Source of the DNA: Pogonophryne albipinna
Taxonomy: Eukaryota; Chordata; Actinopteri; Perciformes; Artedidraconidae
Reading direction: 5' to 3'
Assembly: GCA_028583405.1 (NCBI GenBank)
Contig: CM053252.1
Coordinates: 32,059,562-32,123,561, forward strand
Length of the DNA: 64,000 nt
How positions within the stretch are numbered: position 1 is the stretch's first letter; every line of letters starts with the position of its first letter. Below the pieces are notes generated by a model that saw only the letters and a program-made list of their open reading frames with translations, ran no database searches and had not been told where the DNA came from. Positions 9,715-22,266 of the stretch are shown here, one piece after another. The translations under genes were made by a program, and so were the position numbers.

Positions 9715-10460
9715 CAGTGGTTCCCAACTTTTTTCCCAATAGCCCCCCCAAATGACTCCTGTTGGAGGTTGTGCCCCCCCCCCCCACACACACAAAGGGG
9801 GGGGCGGTAATTAAAGTTTAAAACGCTCAAAAATGCTACAACTACTGTCACAAACTAGATGAATGTGAAGTTTTGTTAAAGGATGATGAAAGCGTAATTA
9901 AGGAGCACTATTGGAGTGACTTTGATGGTTATTGGACTCAGGATTCATTCATTTGGATTCCCGCTGTATGAAGAAATTAAAGGACGGCGCGGAAGTGGAA
10001 ACAATTCACAAAGGGATTAAACTGTTTAAAACACATAATCAAAGTAAGCCGGATTTGTTTATGTGGATTCAAAAGTCGTAAATAATCTACAAAATGGAGG
10101 AGACCGATCTGATTGGAGCAACTGTGACAAATAATCCAACTGAAACCGGCATGGACAATGACTATGTTTTAAAAATGCGCTTATCCAGAAAAGCTTGGTT
10201 TGTACACTTTACGGGCAGAAGAAACATATCTATTAAAGAAAAAATTATACATTTCTGTCTTTTTATGCCTATAATAGCTACTAACTTGAATTGTTTTTAT
10301 ATTTTATTGTAATGTAGAGACAAGGCTTTTAGTGACAATCATGTATTGCTTTACAATTATATGTAAAAAAAAAAAAAAAATATGATATTTGGGCTCAAAT
10401 CATCTGAGGCCTGGCGTCCCCCCTGCGATTTTTGGCGCCCCCCCAGGTTGGGAACCACTG
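9715..10460. mobile_element. non-autonomous hAT transposon, 746 bp
   Basis: The ends are CAGTGGTTCCCAAC and its exact inverse, each followed inside by a poly-C/poly-T stretch, with the GTCTATGC duplication on both sides. The interior has no transposase frame longer than about 70 codons, so it would depend on a hAT transposase supplied elsewhere. Confidence 0.88.
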
Positions 10461-10629
10461 GTCTATGCATATACCACGTGAAGACACGTTACGCTCGTGT
10501 TGTGTTCAAGGAACCTGTCCTTGGCCAGGAAAAACAGGCACTCGCTTGTTTAATTATTTTGCGGTCTAGATTTCTTCTTCTTTCTTTAAGTGAAAAGTTG
10601 TCCGTCAGTCGGACTGACGGACGGACTCC

Positions 10630-10740
10630 AAACCCCCCCCCCAAAACGAAAACCCTTCGGTTATCCACGAATTACACAAGTCACCCAAATCAGCGTTAAA
10701 AAAGCGGGAGGCGCCGAAAAGCGACTAATTTGCATCACTG
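10630..10740 (+). repeat. diverged repeat, copy 2
   Basis: Same order of short motifs as 9485-9600 (C-run, GAATTACACAAGTCACC, GCGCCGAAAAG, AATTTGCATCACTG). It is judged by eye and not aligned. Confidence 0.45.
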
Positions 10741-10851
10741 TATAATCCATAATTCCATTTTTATGTAAAAATCGGAGAGTAAAAGTTAGCTGCTAATGGT
10801 AGCCACCAGAGTTATCGCAGCTTCCGGTCTTGGCTATGCGGCAGTCTCACA

Positions 10852-10852
<1 letters not shown>

Positions 10853-10907
<55 letters not shown>
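10853..10907. repeat. (AC)n microsatellite
   Basis: About 27 uninterrupted AC units. Confidence 0.97.
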
Positions 10908-10908
<1 letters not shown>

Positions 10909-13698
10909 TACCAAATAAGGAGTATGTGGGAGTTCCCCTTGATTCCATTGGCTCTGACGGTTAGAAAGAGATGTCAATCATCAAAATCGAGCAAGGGGGG
11001 CCAGAGATATGGAAAATCCACCCAAATGACCCCAGAAGTGTTTTTTCTTTGCTAAATCTCTCTAAAAAGGTCAAATTTCACTTGTTTTGCATCAATCTTG
11101 ATACAGGGTACTTATTATATGTTGTAGTTTGGATTCCTAAAGCTTTTAGTCTACCATCCCATCATTCAAGGGTGGTTTTCACTACAAGTAATTTTTTTTG
11201 GACGGACGGACACAATCATTTACATTTTTTTACTGTGTTCAATCTGAATTTACTTTAAAATAAAAACATCTATATTGATTCTGACACTTCTACATCCAAC
11301 TCACAGATGTAACCTTGCTTTGAGAAAAAAGATTATTAATTTAACCCTTTTAGAAGGGAAGATATGGTCATTTGTTCTGGGAATGTCATTTTCGAGCCTG
11401 AAACCTGAAAAACAGGCTCGGGGCTTAACAGGTTAAAGAAAGTAAACTGAAACTGGAAACATTGGCAGCTATTTACAGTTCATAGCTTGGCAAGTCTGTA
11501 CTCTTTACTGATGAGCAGAAACCAAAAAAAGGACAAAAAGACAAAAAAGAAAATGGAAAAACAAGTAGTAAAAGCTGCATGGTATCCAGAAAAGGCTGTT
11601 GTTCAATCACAGGAGACAAAAGTAATCATCTAACGACACAAATGTTCTGCTGGGACTCGTCACTGCAGGGTTAATGCTGAAGACTAATTGCTCCTGTCTG
11701 CCATTACTTTTGTCAAAACACTGAAACACATGGAACTATTTTCCTAAAAAAAACATTCAAACCCTGAAAGCCACACAAAGACTTGCAGCCTGACCGTATG
11801 GGTCAATTACAACAACAGGTCCAGGCAGGGCAGCTTCAAAATTATTCTTTTAAAATACAAGCTCTATGTGTTGGACCTGCAGGCAGCTGCCACTGAATCA
11901 CTCAGCAAGAGCTCTGCTTTGACAGCACTAGCTTCTATTGTACATGTGAGACATATATCAATAAATCAAATGAGTCCAAGGGCAGGAAGCCACAGGATAA
12001 GCAAAAAAGGTTGATATTGGTATGTAACTGAATGGGATGGCTTGCTGATGTCGTTGAAAAAGATGCCTATGATGTAAGGAGCTGTTGTATAAAGTTTGAA
12101 AATTGCTTTCGCATTAACTGTTGCAAATGCAAATAGCCTTTCCTTGCATGAGGACGTTTTTTGGCATTGGCCTACACTACAGAAAGATTTGTTTTTGATA
12201 AACGGAGGAGAAACGGGTAGTTAGGGTAAACATTATTGATAGCTTACAGAGAGATACTGCTGCTTACAAGCGGCAACAAATGACATTCTCTAACAGGGGG
12301 TTGAGCAGTATGAGGGATGGCTACAATGGGTGATCTGTTTGGCTTCTTTTTTTTTTAAAACTTCACAGACATGTTTTGTATAGGTATGGCCCTACAATAT
12401 ATTTGTCAAATATAGCATGATAGGTCCACTTTAAGGGAAAATAAACAAGAAGTTATATAATTCAACCTAAGGGTGTCATGACCATCACTACCGAATGTCA
12501 TGACAACTGATTCAATGTTTCGAACCATTTTACCCAAAGACACATTATGTCTACTAGATGAGGGCTCATCAGAAACATAATAGGCTATCAAATAGGTCAT
12601 TAAAATACACATGCTGGGAATCATTAGTCTGTTTGATATTGTGTGCCAATCAAAAGTAGACGCCATGATATGTTACTATCATGCTACTAACAACTTTGAC
12701 GTTGATACACCACAGGACCACTTAAGTCAACAAGATTCATCATTTTTGTCAGTGTGAATATCTGTACCCAATTTTAAAGTAATCCTTACAGCAGCTGTCA
12801 AGACATTTCACTTGGAGCCAAAAATGACAGCAATCTGGTGTTGCTAGAGGTAAAAGTCAGGGCATCAACAAAATCAACAAAACGACTTATAGGTGTATAA
12901 CCATGACATCTTGCAGAGACACACAATGTCATGGCAATACATCCAAAAGTTATTTAATTCTGGACCAAACTGGTGGACCAGCCAGCCAATCAAACACTGA
13001 TATCAGTTGGCATGGCTACAAAACCAAACAGTAATTCTAAGTCTGTACAAGGACGCATAATCAAGACCTGAAAGTGTGCTTACTTTTCATCTTGGCACAC
13101 TTGTATTGTCAATGACAGTTAAACGTGAGTTGCAGACTTATTAAATAGGGTCATAATTCCTCTGCCTATTCTGCCACAAATAGGCATCACAGAACTGACA
13201 CACTGCTTGATTGATGAGTATGCGGGTATAAAAAACATTGGAGTAATGACCTAATTGCAAACACATTGGTAATAAAACTGAGAAATTATTTTAAATGGCA
13301 TAGGGAAGTGTCTGGAACAACATGATCTGACAGATAACACAGATGAAGAGCAATACGAGGTGTTCTGCAGGGAAAGCCACTGGGAATAAATTGTTTGGCA
13401 TTTTAATGTCCTTATGACGTTTGAGGTACAGGCACTTTGGTTTGGCTGATTTAATGTTAATTTGGGCTAGGGGACAATTAAAAAAAATCAAATAGCTCTC
13501 CTAACAGTGATCATATGGGCTTACAGTGCTGTTCTGTGCTTTTAACAGCATATTGTACAGACTCTGATGTAGGGAGACAAGCTCAGGGACATGCAGGTAA
13601 TATTTGTATCCAGATGTTCTAACCAGCAGGCCACATATTTTTAAGACTAAGAATGAGCAAGCATGGGGAGCCTCCAGGGGACTGTACAATCTAACCTT
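10908..13698. other. 2.8 kb without a recognisable gene
   Basis: AT-rich, with only short frames unlike known proteins. A MITE-like terminus (GCATGATAGGTCCACTTTAA) sits at about 12415-12434, matching the ends of repeats at 20803-21522 and 40261-40714. Confidence 0.5.
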
Positions 13699-13827
13699 AT
13701 GAACATTAGCAACATGAAGGAACTGACTGTGGACTTACGTAAGACTGAACTTCCTCTGACCGCTGTATCTATCCAGGGTGTGGGCGCCGAGATGGTCCAC
13801 TCCTATAAATATCTCAGAGTGTACTAG
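13699..13827 (+). pseudogene. LINE reverse-transcriptase relic
   Basis: A 42-codon stretch reads like the piece of a non-LTR RT just after the catalytic domain: KELTVDLRK, VSIQGVGAEMVHSYKYLRV. This resembles the LINE pattern K-E-L-x-V-D-F-R ... V-x-S-Y-K-Y-L-G-V. It has a stop at 13825-13827 and no flanking RT motifs. The clade cannot be fixed from so short a piece. Confidence 0.55.
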
Positions 13828-16800
13828 GTAGGTGTGTGCTGGACACAGGGGGCCCTCTACTAATAGGGCCAGACCCAACTCTTTCTTTAATGCTGTTATG
13901 TGCTGGGGACTAAGCGTGAGATGCTAACAAGTTCAACAAACCAGTTAGATGATGGGTAGAGGAGTTGTAAGTAATTCTAGAACCCTGAAGGCAGGAGAGA
14001 CTGAAAAGAGTCAAGGGAAGCTTATAAAAGTTAACAGCATTTAATTACACAAAAGATGCGGTGGTGTACAAAATTAAATTGCAAGCGGAGACCCTCTCCC
14101 CATCTCCCATCAGCCCAGGTCAGCAGGTAGAAGAGGTCGATTCCTGGCTTGCCTTTCCTGTTGTCATCTGAGGTCTTCTCCTATTGGCCGGCGTCGTCGG
14201 GGGCGGGTCCAATGCAATTCCTGCCTTTTTCTGTTGCTAAATTACACCATTCTGTCTGTGGTTATTTAAACATTCCCTAATAAACGTGATTTCAGCTTCA
14301 ATAAATGAGTGCTAATCCCAGTGTGTTCAGTGTACAACATCACATGTCATTTCACCTTCGATTCACGGTTTGAAAACCTAGCATTTTGCAACATGCTAAT
14401 GCTAACCAGAAGTAAAACATTTTCAGAATAAAAGTGTTAAATTAAATAGTGTATTTAATTCAAATTACGCCATATCAATATTGATTTTAATTTCTAACAG
14501 AGTTCAGCTGGACTCCATAGAACAGAAGATGCTGTCCAATAGGTGGACATTCAGGACAACATCTCACCTCAAGGACATGTTCTGCCTTGTCCCGTAAAAA
14601 TTGCAATCCAGTACAATGAAATCAGTTATGAATTAAATCTTGATTGAAACATATTTTCTCCTTTATTACGTTTGGTTTTGATATAAGACATTAAGGTTTT
14701 AAATGAAAGACTGTGCACATCCACAAGTGGAGGAGGTCAGGTCACTCTAATCCTAAATCTAATTTGCATCTGTGGTTTAATCAACATTACAAACATACTT
14801 AACCCTAACCCTAAACCAAGAAGATTTATTTTTGTTTCGTTCCCATGTACTTAGTTTAAGACTTCCATAATCCAGGAGGATATAGGCTCCCCCCAAAACA
14901 TTATTGAAAATGCAGTTCAATTTCATGGGAACGTAATTTTGAGGGTGGCACTCCTTCATTATAATTACACACATTTTGCATACTTTTCTGCAATTTCACT
15001 TAAATGGGAAAAGCTTATAAGTTTTATGTTAGTAATTTAGTTTTTACAATTGTGTTTGTGCTAGTCCCTTTGCCTGTCTTCTGCCGTTGTGACGTATTAC
15101 CCCTTGGATGAAGTGGCGTCAAAATAATTGGATGTTGAAAATGGCAAAGTGTGTGTTTATCAATCCTTACAAGCATTAAATGCAAGGTGGAGCAGCAGAG
15201 CAAGGTGATAGTTGTTGCCTAATTGCTGCAGGCGATCTGGAAAGCATTCTCACATATTGAACTCCTCTTCCTTCCTCCATCCACACACTATGAGACATCA
15301 CGTGAATCAAAGGATTTTACACTGGAATGAAAGCTGAATGTTCCATGTCTGGCTAAAATGATTATTTTCCAACACTAGAGAGCGGATTAAAATCTGAGCA
15401 GTAGTGGAAAGAATCAAACAGCGAAAGCAAAGTTCTGAGAAGCTCATTAAAATGAATGGAAATTGACATAATGCTGAAGCTGGACGAAGTGATTTTATTA
15501 TGTTTCTATTAGCAGGTATTTACTACTGGTGGACCGCCTTGAGCTGGGCTGTGGAAAATGGAGAAATCAGCATGGTCAGTACTTTCAGACATCTGTCCTT
15601 GATTTTTTGGAAAATAACAAAATAAATGTATTCACTTTTAACATAACTGCGTGACTTCAGCCTCAAGAGCGGCCGGTAACATTACCCCGGTCCTGGGGTC
15701 ACTCAGTAGGCTACAGAGTTAAAATATCTAACTATTATTTTCTGTGAATACAAAACCCTAATGAATCTGGCATGGATTGGATTTGTGGAATATTCCATTG
15801 AGTCCAACCCCTCCATTGATTGGGAATGTATGACATGTGTATTAGTCATGCAGTGTGTTTTATTTTTCCTGGCAGCCACGCGCACCACAGCATTATCACT
15901 CTCCTCACAAACTGCTGTTTGTCTAAAATCCCCCTCTGGCCCGCACTTCCAACAGATAAGCCCGAAATGTAAACAAGTCATAAATGCATCAGCAAACACA
16001 TTTTTGGCTCTGCAGTAACGGTTTACAAGGAACAAAGTAAGAGGCCAGCGTCACGCAATGGGGTTGTAATGAAGGCGATGCATGCAGGGTGAATGATGCG
16101 TTCCATCACCCAATAATGCAGAACCTGTCCACTATCCACCTGTCTTTTCCCAACAGATAAACTGCGGCTTTGTTTAAGCCTTTATAATGAATGATAAGCC
16201 TGCAGCTGTTGAAAACATTCTGAAAACATTATTCTATCAAAAATATGGACACGTAGAAGACTCTTCTTCATTACTTATAAGAAAAAAATACATTTGTTGT
16301 TCTCTGAATGTTGAGCAATTGGCTTCATATTTGAAAAGTCGTGGTAGATCTTTTTCTCTGATGGGTCTACATTCTAGAGGCTCAAATCATCAAAAGTTGG
16401 CTCTGTAAAATTGAATAAATCAGGTTCATCTTACCCATGGTCAATCCAGAAACATTGTCATCCACCAATTTCTCTCTTCTTTCGAGTAAATAAGAGAGTT
16501 GAAACAAAGATGTATACCAGATGATAAATTAAGCTTTAAATATTTGTTTTAATGGTTCGGGACCCTAATTTTTTGCAGCGGACAGTTGAAGCAAAGTCTT
16601 TACATTTTCTGATTTTTCTGATCCCTTTGGAGAGGAGTGCCAAAAAATGTGATTTTTGTTTATCTTAAGAATTAGAACAATTAATTGTTTGAAAGGATAT
16701 TGTTCAAACCATCCAGGGGATTGACCGCCATGACTTTTTGAACAGGTATACAAAGAAGTACACATTTAGCAATTTCAGGTTTTTGTTTCCGTCCAAAGTG

Positions 16801-19800
16801 AACATTAAAGAAATTGTTGCCTTCTACAGTATCTGCAAATGGAAACTATGCTTAGTGGTATAAGTGAATAAACTATAATTAAAGTGGTTACGTTTTGAAT
16901 TACACTTGGAAAAGATCATAAGGGCAATACAAAAACAAGATAATAGCAGGACAAGGTATGAATCCTCCTTTCCTGGATGACAGTCAGACATGATACACAC
17001 CCATCCATCCTGTTCTCCAAACCCTTACTCAATGCCTTGCTATGAAAAAGCAGACTATCCCCTTTGTTGATAAAGTATGGTGCAGGAATGAGGACTAAGT
17101 CCCAGAAATGTTACCACTTCCGTTCCTTCATCTCAAACATGTTTTTGGTTGATAGCCTGAAAAAAGGTCTGTGGTTAAAACAAGCTTAAGACATTTTTGC
17201 CGTTTTGTTCTGCAACATGAAATACGTCAGAAAACACCCCATTCCGATGATAGGTTCTTTTAAAACAGCGGTTTCTTACAAATGACTAAATAAAAGTACT
17301 AAACATCAATACACTGACACAAGTCTTCTTTTAGTTAGCAGTGTTAACGTGCAGCCGCGTGAACGTCATATAATTTGTTTATAGTCTAATTCTGGCAATT
17401 GCATTTAGGTTTCAAAAATCATAAAAGTGGAGGTGTAAATATGTAGAGATTATCCTTCTGAACAAAATGTGTATTGGCCAAAGAGCTAATTTCTGCAATG
17501 TAAGAAAATCCAATGAGGAATTTCCCATCGCCTTTTGTCAAGGGAGCCCTTGCGATGCTAACTTCACAACAATTGGTCATCACTGATACATTCCAAAGAT
17601 GTGACGTGCATTAAACATGGATGCATAGAGATCCAACGTGAAAACAGAACAAACAATCCGGCTTTGGAAAAGAACAAAAGAATGTTGTGTCATGTGACTT
17701 TTTTAAACGTCTAGATAAGGGTTTTAGCTTTTACTTGATATCTTGTTTAGTTTTTAACCGCTTTAAACAATGCTTGTTCCGATAGGCCCATGACTTTCCC
17801 CCCACTTTCAAAGGTAGCCACTCTTTTCTTTTCAGATGTTGTGTACAATTAATTGTTCATACTCTCAAAAATGAGCCTTAAAATTATACCATTCATATAC
17901 CCAATTAAAATGCTTTAGTTTCTGTCCTTTTGTTACCTTTAGGTTTATCCCTGTTAACAGATCCTGCATATGAATGTTGAAAACATTCTGGTTTCTGGTG
18001 GTTAGTCCAAGTATTGGCCCATCATGTTTTTGCAGACTGGTTTGTGGGAAAATAATCCGTGTGGGGAGCAAAAGAGGTGAAACCCATTTGGTAAAATGCA
18101 ATTTCTGAGCCACCTTCTAATCAAGCTTCTTGAGAAACAATCCGTTCGTAGACATTGTCTTTGTAGTCCAACAAAAGTAAACAAAGAGCAACGCACGGAA
18201 AATCAATTATTGTTCAATTAATTTAATCTACTTAAAAACATAATTATGTAACATCTATTTTTTACTTGTTACCACTGATTTTTAAATATTGATCCAATCT
18301 ATGCAGCCAGTTCTTGCCAGTTATTTATTTTCTAAACAAATACTAAATGTTAGCATATGTCTTCGTCAGGAAAACCTTAGTCACACAGGGAGTGACCCCT
18401 TCAATGTTTACAGAAACAATAACTGTGGTATCTTTGGTTATAAAGGAAAGAAAAACACAGTAGTTAGCTCTGGCAGCAGCTCTCATCAAATCAGGCAAAG
18501 AAAGAACTCTAATTTCATCAACAAAAATGCAGCTGAAGAAGAAACAGATGAATACACTGTAGAAAATATTTGGTGCTGTCAATGTTTATATTTTCTTTAC
18601 AGAAACATCCAACATTATAAGAATGATAATGACTAGCTCCGATGTTGCCTTCAGCGTCGTTAACGTGAATGATAATGACTGACCTGGCAGGTAAACACTC
18701 ACAGGATCAGCAGAGACCACACAGGTGACAATTTGAGTGTGGAAGTTCATTCTTGGTCTATTTAAACAGCAGCTGTATTCAAATAATCTAACCTGAAAGG
18801 TCCTCCAGCTTTTGCATAGCTAAAATGATAACAGTGTAGTCTGTGTCTGTTGTGGATGGAACTGCTAATGTTTTAACATATTATTTTCTTTGTAGATTAG
18901 TATTAATGCAACTAAAGGGTGTTATATCACTATCAATGTAATGATATTTAATTATTTGCACTTAGCTGTTTAATTATGGTAACCTAACAAGTTAGCCGGC
19001 TAATAAGTTATTTTGTCTCATTTGGAGATCATTTAGCAATTGTTATGGTTGTTGTGTCAGCAACTCATGTGTTGCACATCAGAAACACTTATTCCAACAC
19101 AAAGCATGACAATTGTGTGGTGGTACTTTAAGAATTAAGTGAATTAAAATGGCATTATCTCAGTAAATAGCGAATATTTTTGAAATAGATTTTTCTTCAA
19201 TTTAATGCCAAACTTGCTTGCTCAAAATGTAGATATTGACATGGTCCAACAGACGAAACCATCCACACAACCCAAGCAATGTTTCTGAGACTAAGGGTTC
19301 AAAACTAACAGGTCAAACATTTTTAGGCTGTTATACACATGGCTAAGATTGTTGTTTCCGTATAGCGCCACCATCTGGACATGGGGGATGTCGGTCAGAA
19401 GAACGGTTGTCGAGAAATTCGACAGACAGACAGATAGAGATAAGTTTCTTTATAGTTGAAATCTTGCCAAAGTGTTTTGCCTTCATTAAAAGTACTACTA
19501 ACCATGTCTTCAGTATGAGTTTACCCATTCATACATTCAACCGGTGTTCAAAATGATGATGTATGAGTGTTGACCTGAGCTTTTGCAACAACTCTGCAAT
19601 GAATGAAGCCTAAGTGCACTTCAGACTGCTTATCGCGTGTGTGGGGCTTGAAAAGAAAGACAACCCTCTCTGAGCCAGAACATTAGTGTTGGAATCCAAA
19701 ACTACAAACACTTCAAGATGAGAAATAATGATGAGGAGATATCAGACGTGGCTCCTTTCTCCACTCTGCACTCTGAGTAACTTCATGTTAGGCGGCTGCC

Positions 19801-20802
19801 AGCAGGGAGTGCAGAACTTTAAAACATTTTAAACTTTGAATGCTCATAAGCATAACAATTTTTTTCGACCAACTTTTTATATAGAAAACATTTCCGCACT
19901 GAAGTTAGGATTTGGCCTTGGGGCCGTTGAAAACTTCAGGATTATTGTGTCAACTGGTTCTGCTAGTTTGTCAAACGTTTGGGACTGTCTGTTGCTTTTG
20001 CTTTTGTGTATGAACCCAGGCCCTGTCTTTAGAATGGTCTTTAAAATCGAGTTTATAGGATTTTAATTAAACTTTAAAAACCCAATATGTCATTTTCTGC
20101 CACTAGGGGTCTAAAACAGTAACTAAAAACAGAGTTTTGTGTGGGGGAAACTTCTGTGTAGCAATGCAGGAGGAGTCACCGACTCAAAGGAGACATGGAG
20201 AGCTGGAGCTTTGATGTCAAACACTGATGGGTTTATTTGGAGCAACTCAAAGAGTCAGAGGTTCTGACTTCACGGTTGAGATGCCACATCAATTCTGAAG
20301 AACCCTCCTGTAGCTCCAGGTTTTAACTAGTTCAGAGTGTAATAATCAACATTCTTCAATAGATAGACTAAACAGCTGAGGACACTGAATCACAGTTGTT
20401 GTCGCTTATGGCTCGGGGTCATCTACACCCGAGAAGGATGTGTTCAGGTGTCCCACAACAATAACTATCTCTGACCGAGTGTTGCCCGGTCACAAACTGG
20501 CAACATCAACAATATGCTAGGGCAGCCCTTCCTTATGGGAGATAACGGCTGCTCAAGGTTGGTCATCTGCGTCAGAAGGCGAAGGAGGACATGCAGGGCT
20601 AATTATTCCCCAACACATTGGATTATAGGAGTTGTTGACTTCCCCAAAATGGCTCTCAGCTTCTGTTGGTTAAGATTTCTTCATTCATCATTCATTCGAT
20701 TTTTACCGGGAGCAGAATTATCCACGGGCTGGACTCATTTCCCAGAGGGGGTGCAAGGCAGCTTGTCTCTAAAGTTTGCTCAGCTTGTTTCTATGATATC
20801 TC
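13828..20802. other. 7 kb without a recognisable gene
   Basis: No exon-like frame with conserved domain residues was found on either strand. Sequence at about 17425-17600 resembles the MITE at 38947-39211. TTAACCCTAACCCTAA at about 14799-14814 is a tiny telomere-like patch. The remainder looks like ordinary intergenic DNA. Confidence 0.5.
17425..17600. repeat. diverged copy of a dispersed repeat
   Basis: It shares GATTATCCTTCTGAACAAAA, a TCCAATGAGGAA-like block, GGGAGCCCTTGCGATGCTAA and CATCACTG, in order, with 39050-39200. No clear terminal repeats remain. Confidence 0.5.
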
Positions 20803-21522
20803 AAAGGTGTCCTATCATGCAAATTGCACTTTTTGATGTCTTTTATACATAAATAAGTGTCCCCGGTGTGCCAGGGAACTCACAAAATGTCAGAAAATTA
20901 AACCCTCTCTCTTTTCCTCCGTACCTAAATCTCTTAAAAAGGGGGTACAACGGAGCTGATCCAGATGTGCGTCCGATATGACGTTTTATCAGAAATGTGG
21001 ACCCACAGCACTATCAGAAACGTTGCTATCAGAAACAATGCGCGACGTGTTTTGGACGTAATAGGGTCTTTGTTTACATTAGCAAGCATCGCTAACACTC
21101 AGAGCTAAGCTGTACTGGAGAGAGTGTGTAAAAAAGCAGGAAATCAAAAAAGGAACTCACCTTGTGGTAAACCCGCAAGAGAGAACGTGTTTGAGCTCCA
21201 TACTGTTTCAGGAATAATCCTTGGAGTGGTTTGGAACATGATATGGCGTTTAATCACAGCAGCATTTAGCTTTACCTGAGCAGAGCAGACAGCCTGCTCG
21301 TCACCGAACTCACAGTGTGCCTGGTGCTCAAAAGGGGGCGGGGCCAGCAGAGATCAGCCATTCTCTAACAGGACTGAAATAGAGAGGGATATGAGGGATG
21401 TCTAAAATGCTTGATCTCTTTGGTATTTTGAGCAAAACACATCATAGATATGTTTTTTATATGTTTTTTATATATCTGATACCCATAATATATGCCTAAA
21501 AATAGCATGATAGGAGATCTTT
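20803..21522. mobile_element. MITE-like element with 18 bp terminal inverted repeats
   Basis: The left end AAAGGTGTCCTATCATGC (20803-20820) pairs with the right end GCATGATAGGAGATCTTT (21505-21522) with two mismatches. The interior is non-coding. No clear target duplication was seen. Related termini recur elsewhere in the window. Confidence 0.6.
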
Positions 21523-21659
21523 AACACCACTGCTGATAAGACTGTAACATGGTGGCTTTGCAGCCTCCTGTTAGTAACAAAACAGACAAATTGGCCTTGG
21601 CCGTGTCGGGAACATCTGAGCCGGCGGCTGCAGACCACACCGGCCCGCTCCTCTTAGCT

Positions 21660-21938
21660 CAATAGTGACTCATTAGCCCTCCCGCGGATTGGTCCAATTC
21701 GTCCATTTGGACTTAGTGACATCAACCTGCCCCGGAAGAACAAAATGGAAAAATAAAAATCTCCAACGAGGCGTTCTGGGGCAGCATAGACAGGTCTTTT
21801 CTGTGTTAGAGTTTTACTCGCTACAGGGTGTACTTTGAGGGTTTGTGACTCTGCAGACCGTTTACATGCAGAAAAATCTACGTAACATAACCCACAAGGG
21901 GACGGGTAATAACCGGAGAAGCATGACATGGGACCTTT
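21660..21938 (-). repeat. dispersed repeat, family ending AAAGGTCCCATGTCATGC
   Basis: The minus strand from 21938 shares a long stretch with the plus strand from about 40800: the terminus, CGGTTATTACCCGTCCCC, GCATGTAAACGG, CCCTCAAAGTACACCCTGTA and CGCCTCGTTGGAGAT, all in the same order. It is evidently the same non-autonomous element; the inner boundary is uncertain. Confidence 0.7.
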
Positions 21939-22254
21939 AAAATAGAGTTAAAAATTCTTAAAATCTAAAGAGTGTATTGCAAAATGTGGCTTGAAACTGG
22001 ATAAAAAGTATATTTATGATTTTCTGGCAGATATGATATTGCTAACGAATGCTAAAGGAGAACTGGCTATTAAATGCGTCCAAATGAAACGGCCTTTACC
22101 CTTTATTAAAAACACAGATTTCTCTTTGTTTAAACATTAATGGAAACATGTGGGAAGATATATAAGCACACAAAGAAAAAAAGGTTTGCTCAACACTGTC
22201 TTTTATTAACAACTTTTCAGTACTTGACCGTTGACTGTTTATTTATTTTCAATA

Positions 22255-22266
22255 GTATAAGAACAC
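22255..22266. repeat. 12 bp target-site duplication of the RTE LINE (3' side)
   Basis: GTATAAGAACAC abuts the (GATG)n tail and is repeated exactly at 25639-25650 beyond the LINE 5' end. Confidence 0.92.

Noticed and set aside
11340..11440. TTAACCC...GGTTAA stretch as a miniature piggyBac element
   Set aside because: The ends are not clearly inverted repeats and the interior is only about 90 bases; support is too weak.
14799..14814. Telomere-like repeat TTAACCCTAACCCTAA
   Set aside because: Only about two units; too short to call an interstitial telomere.
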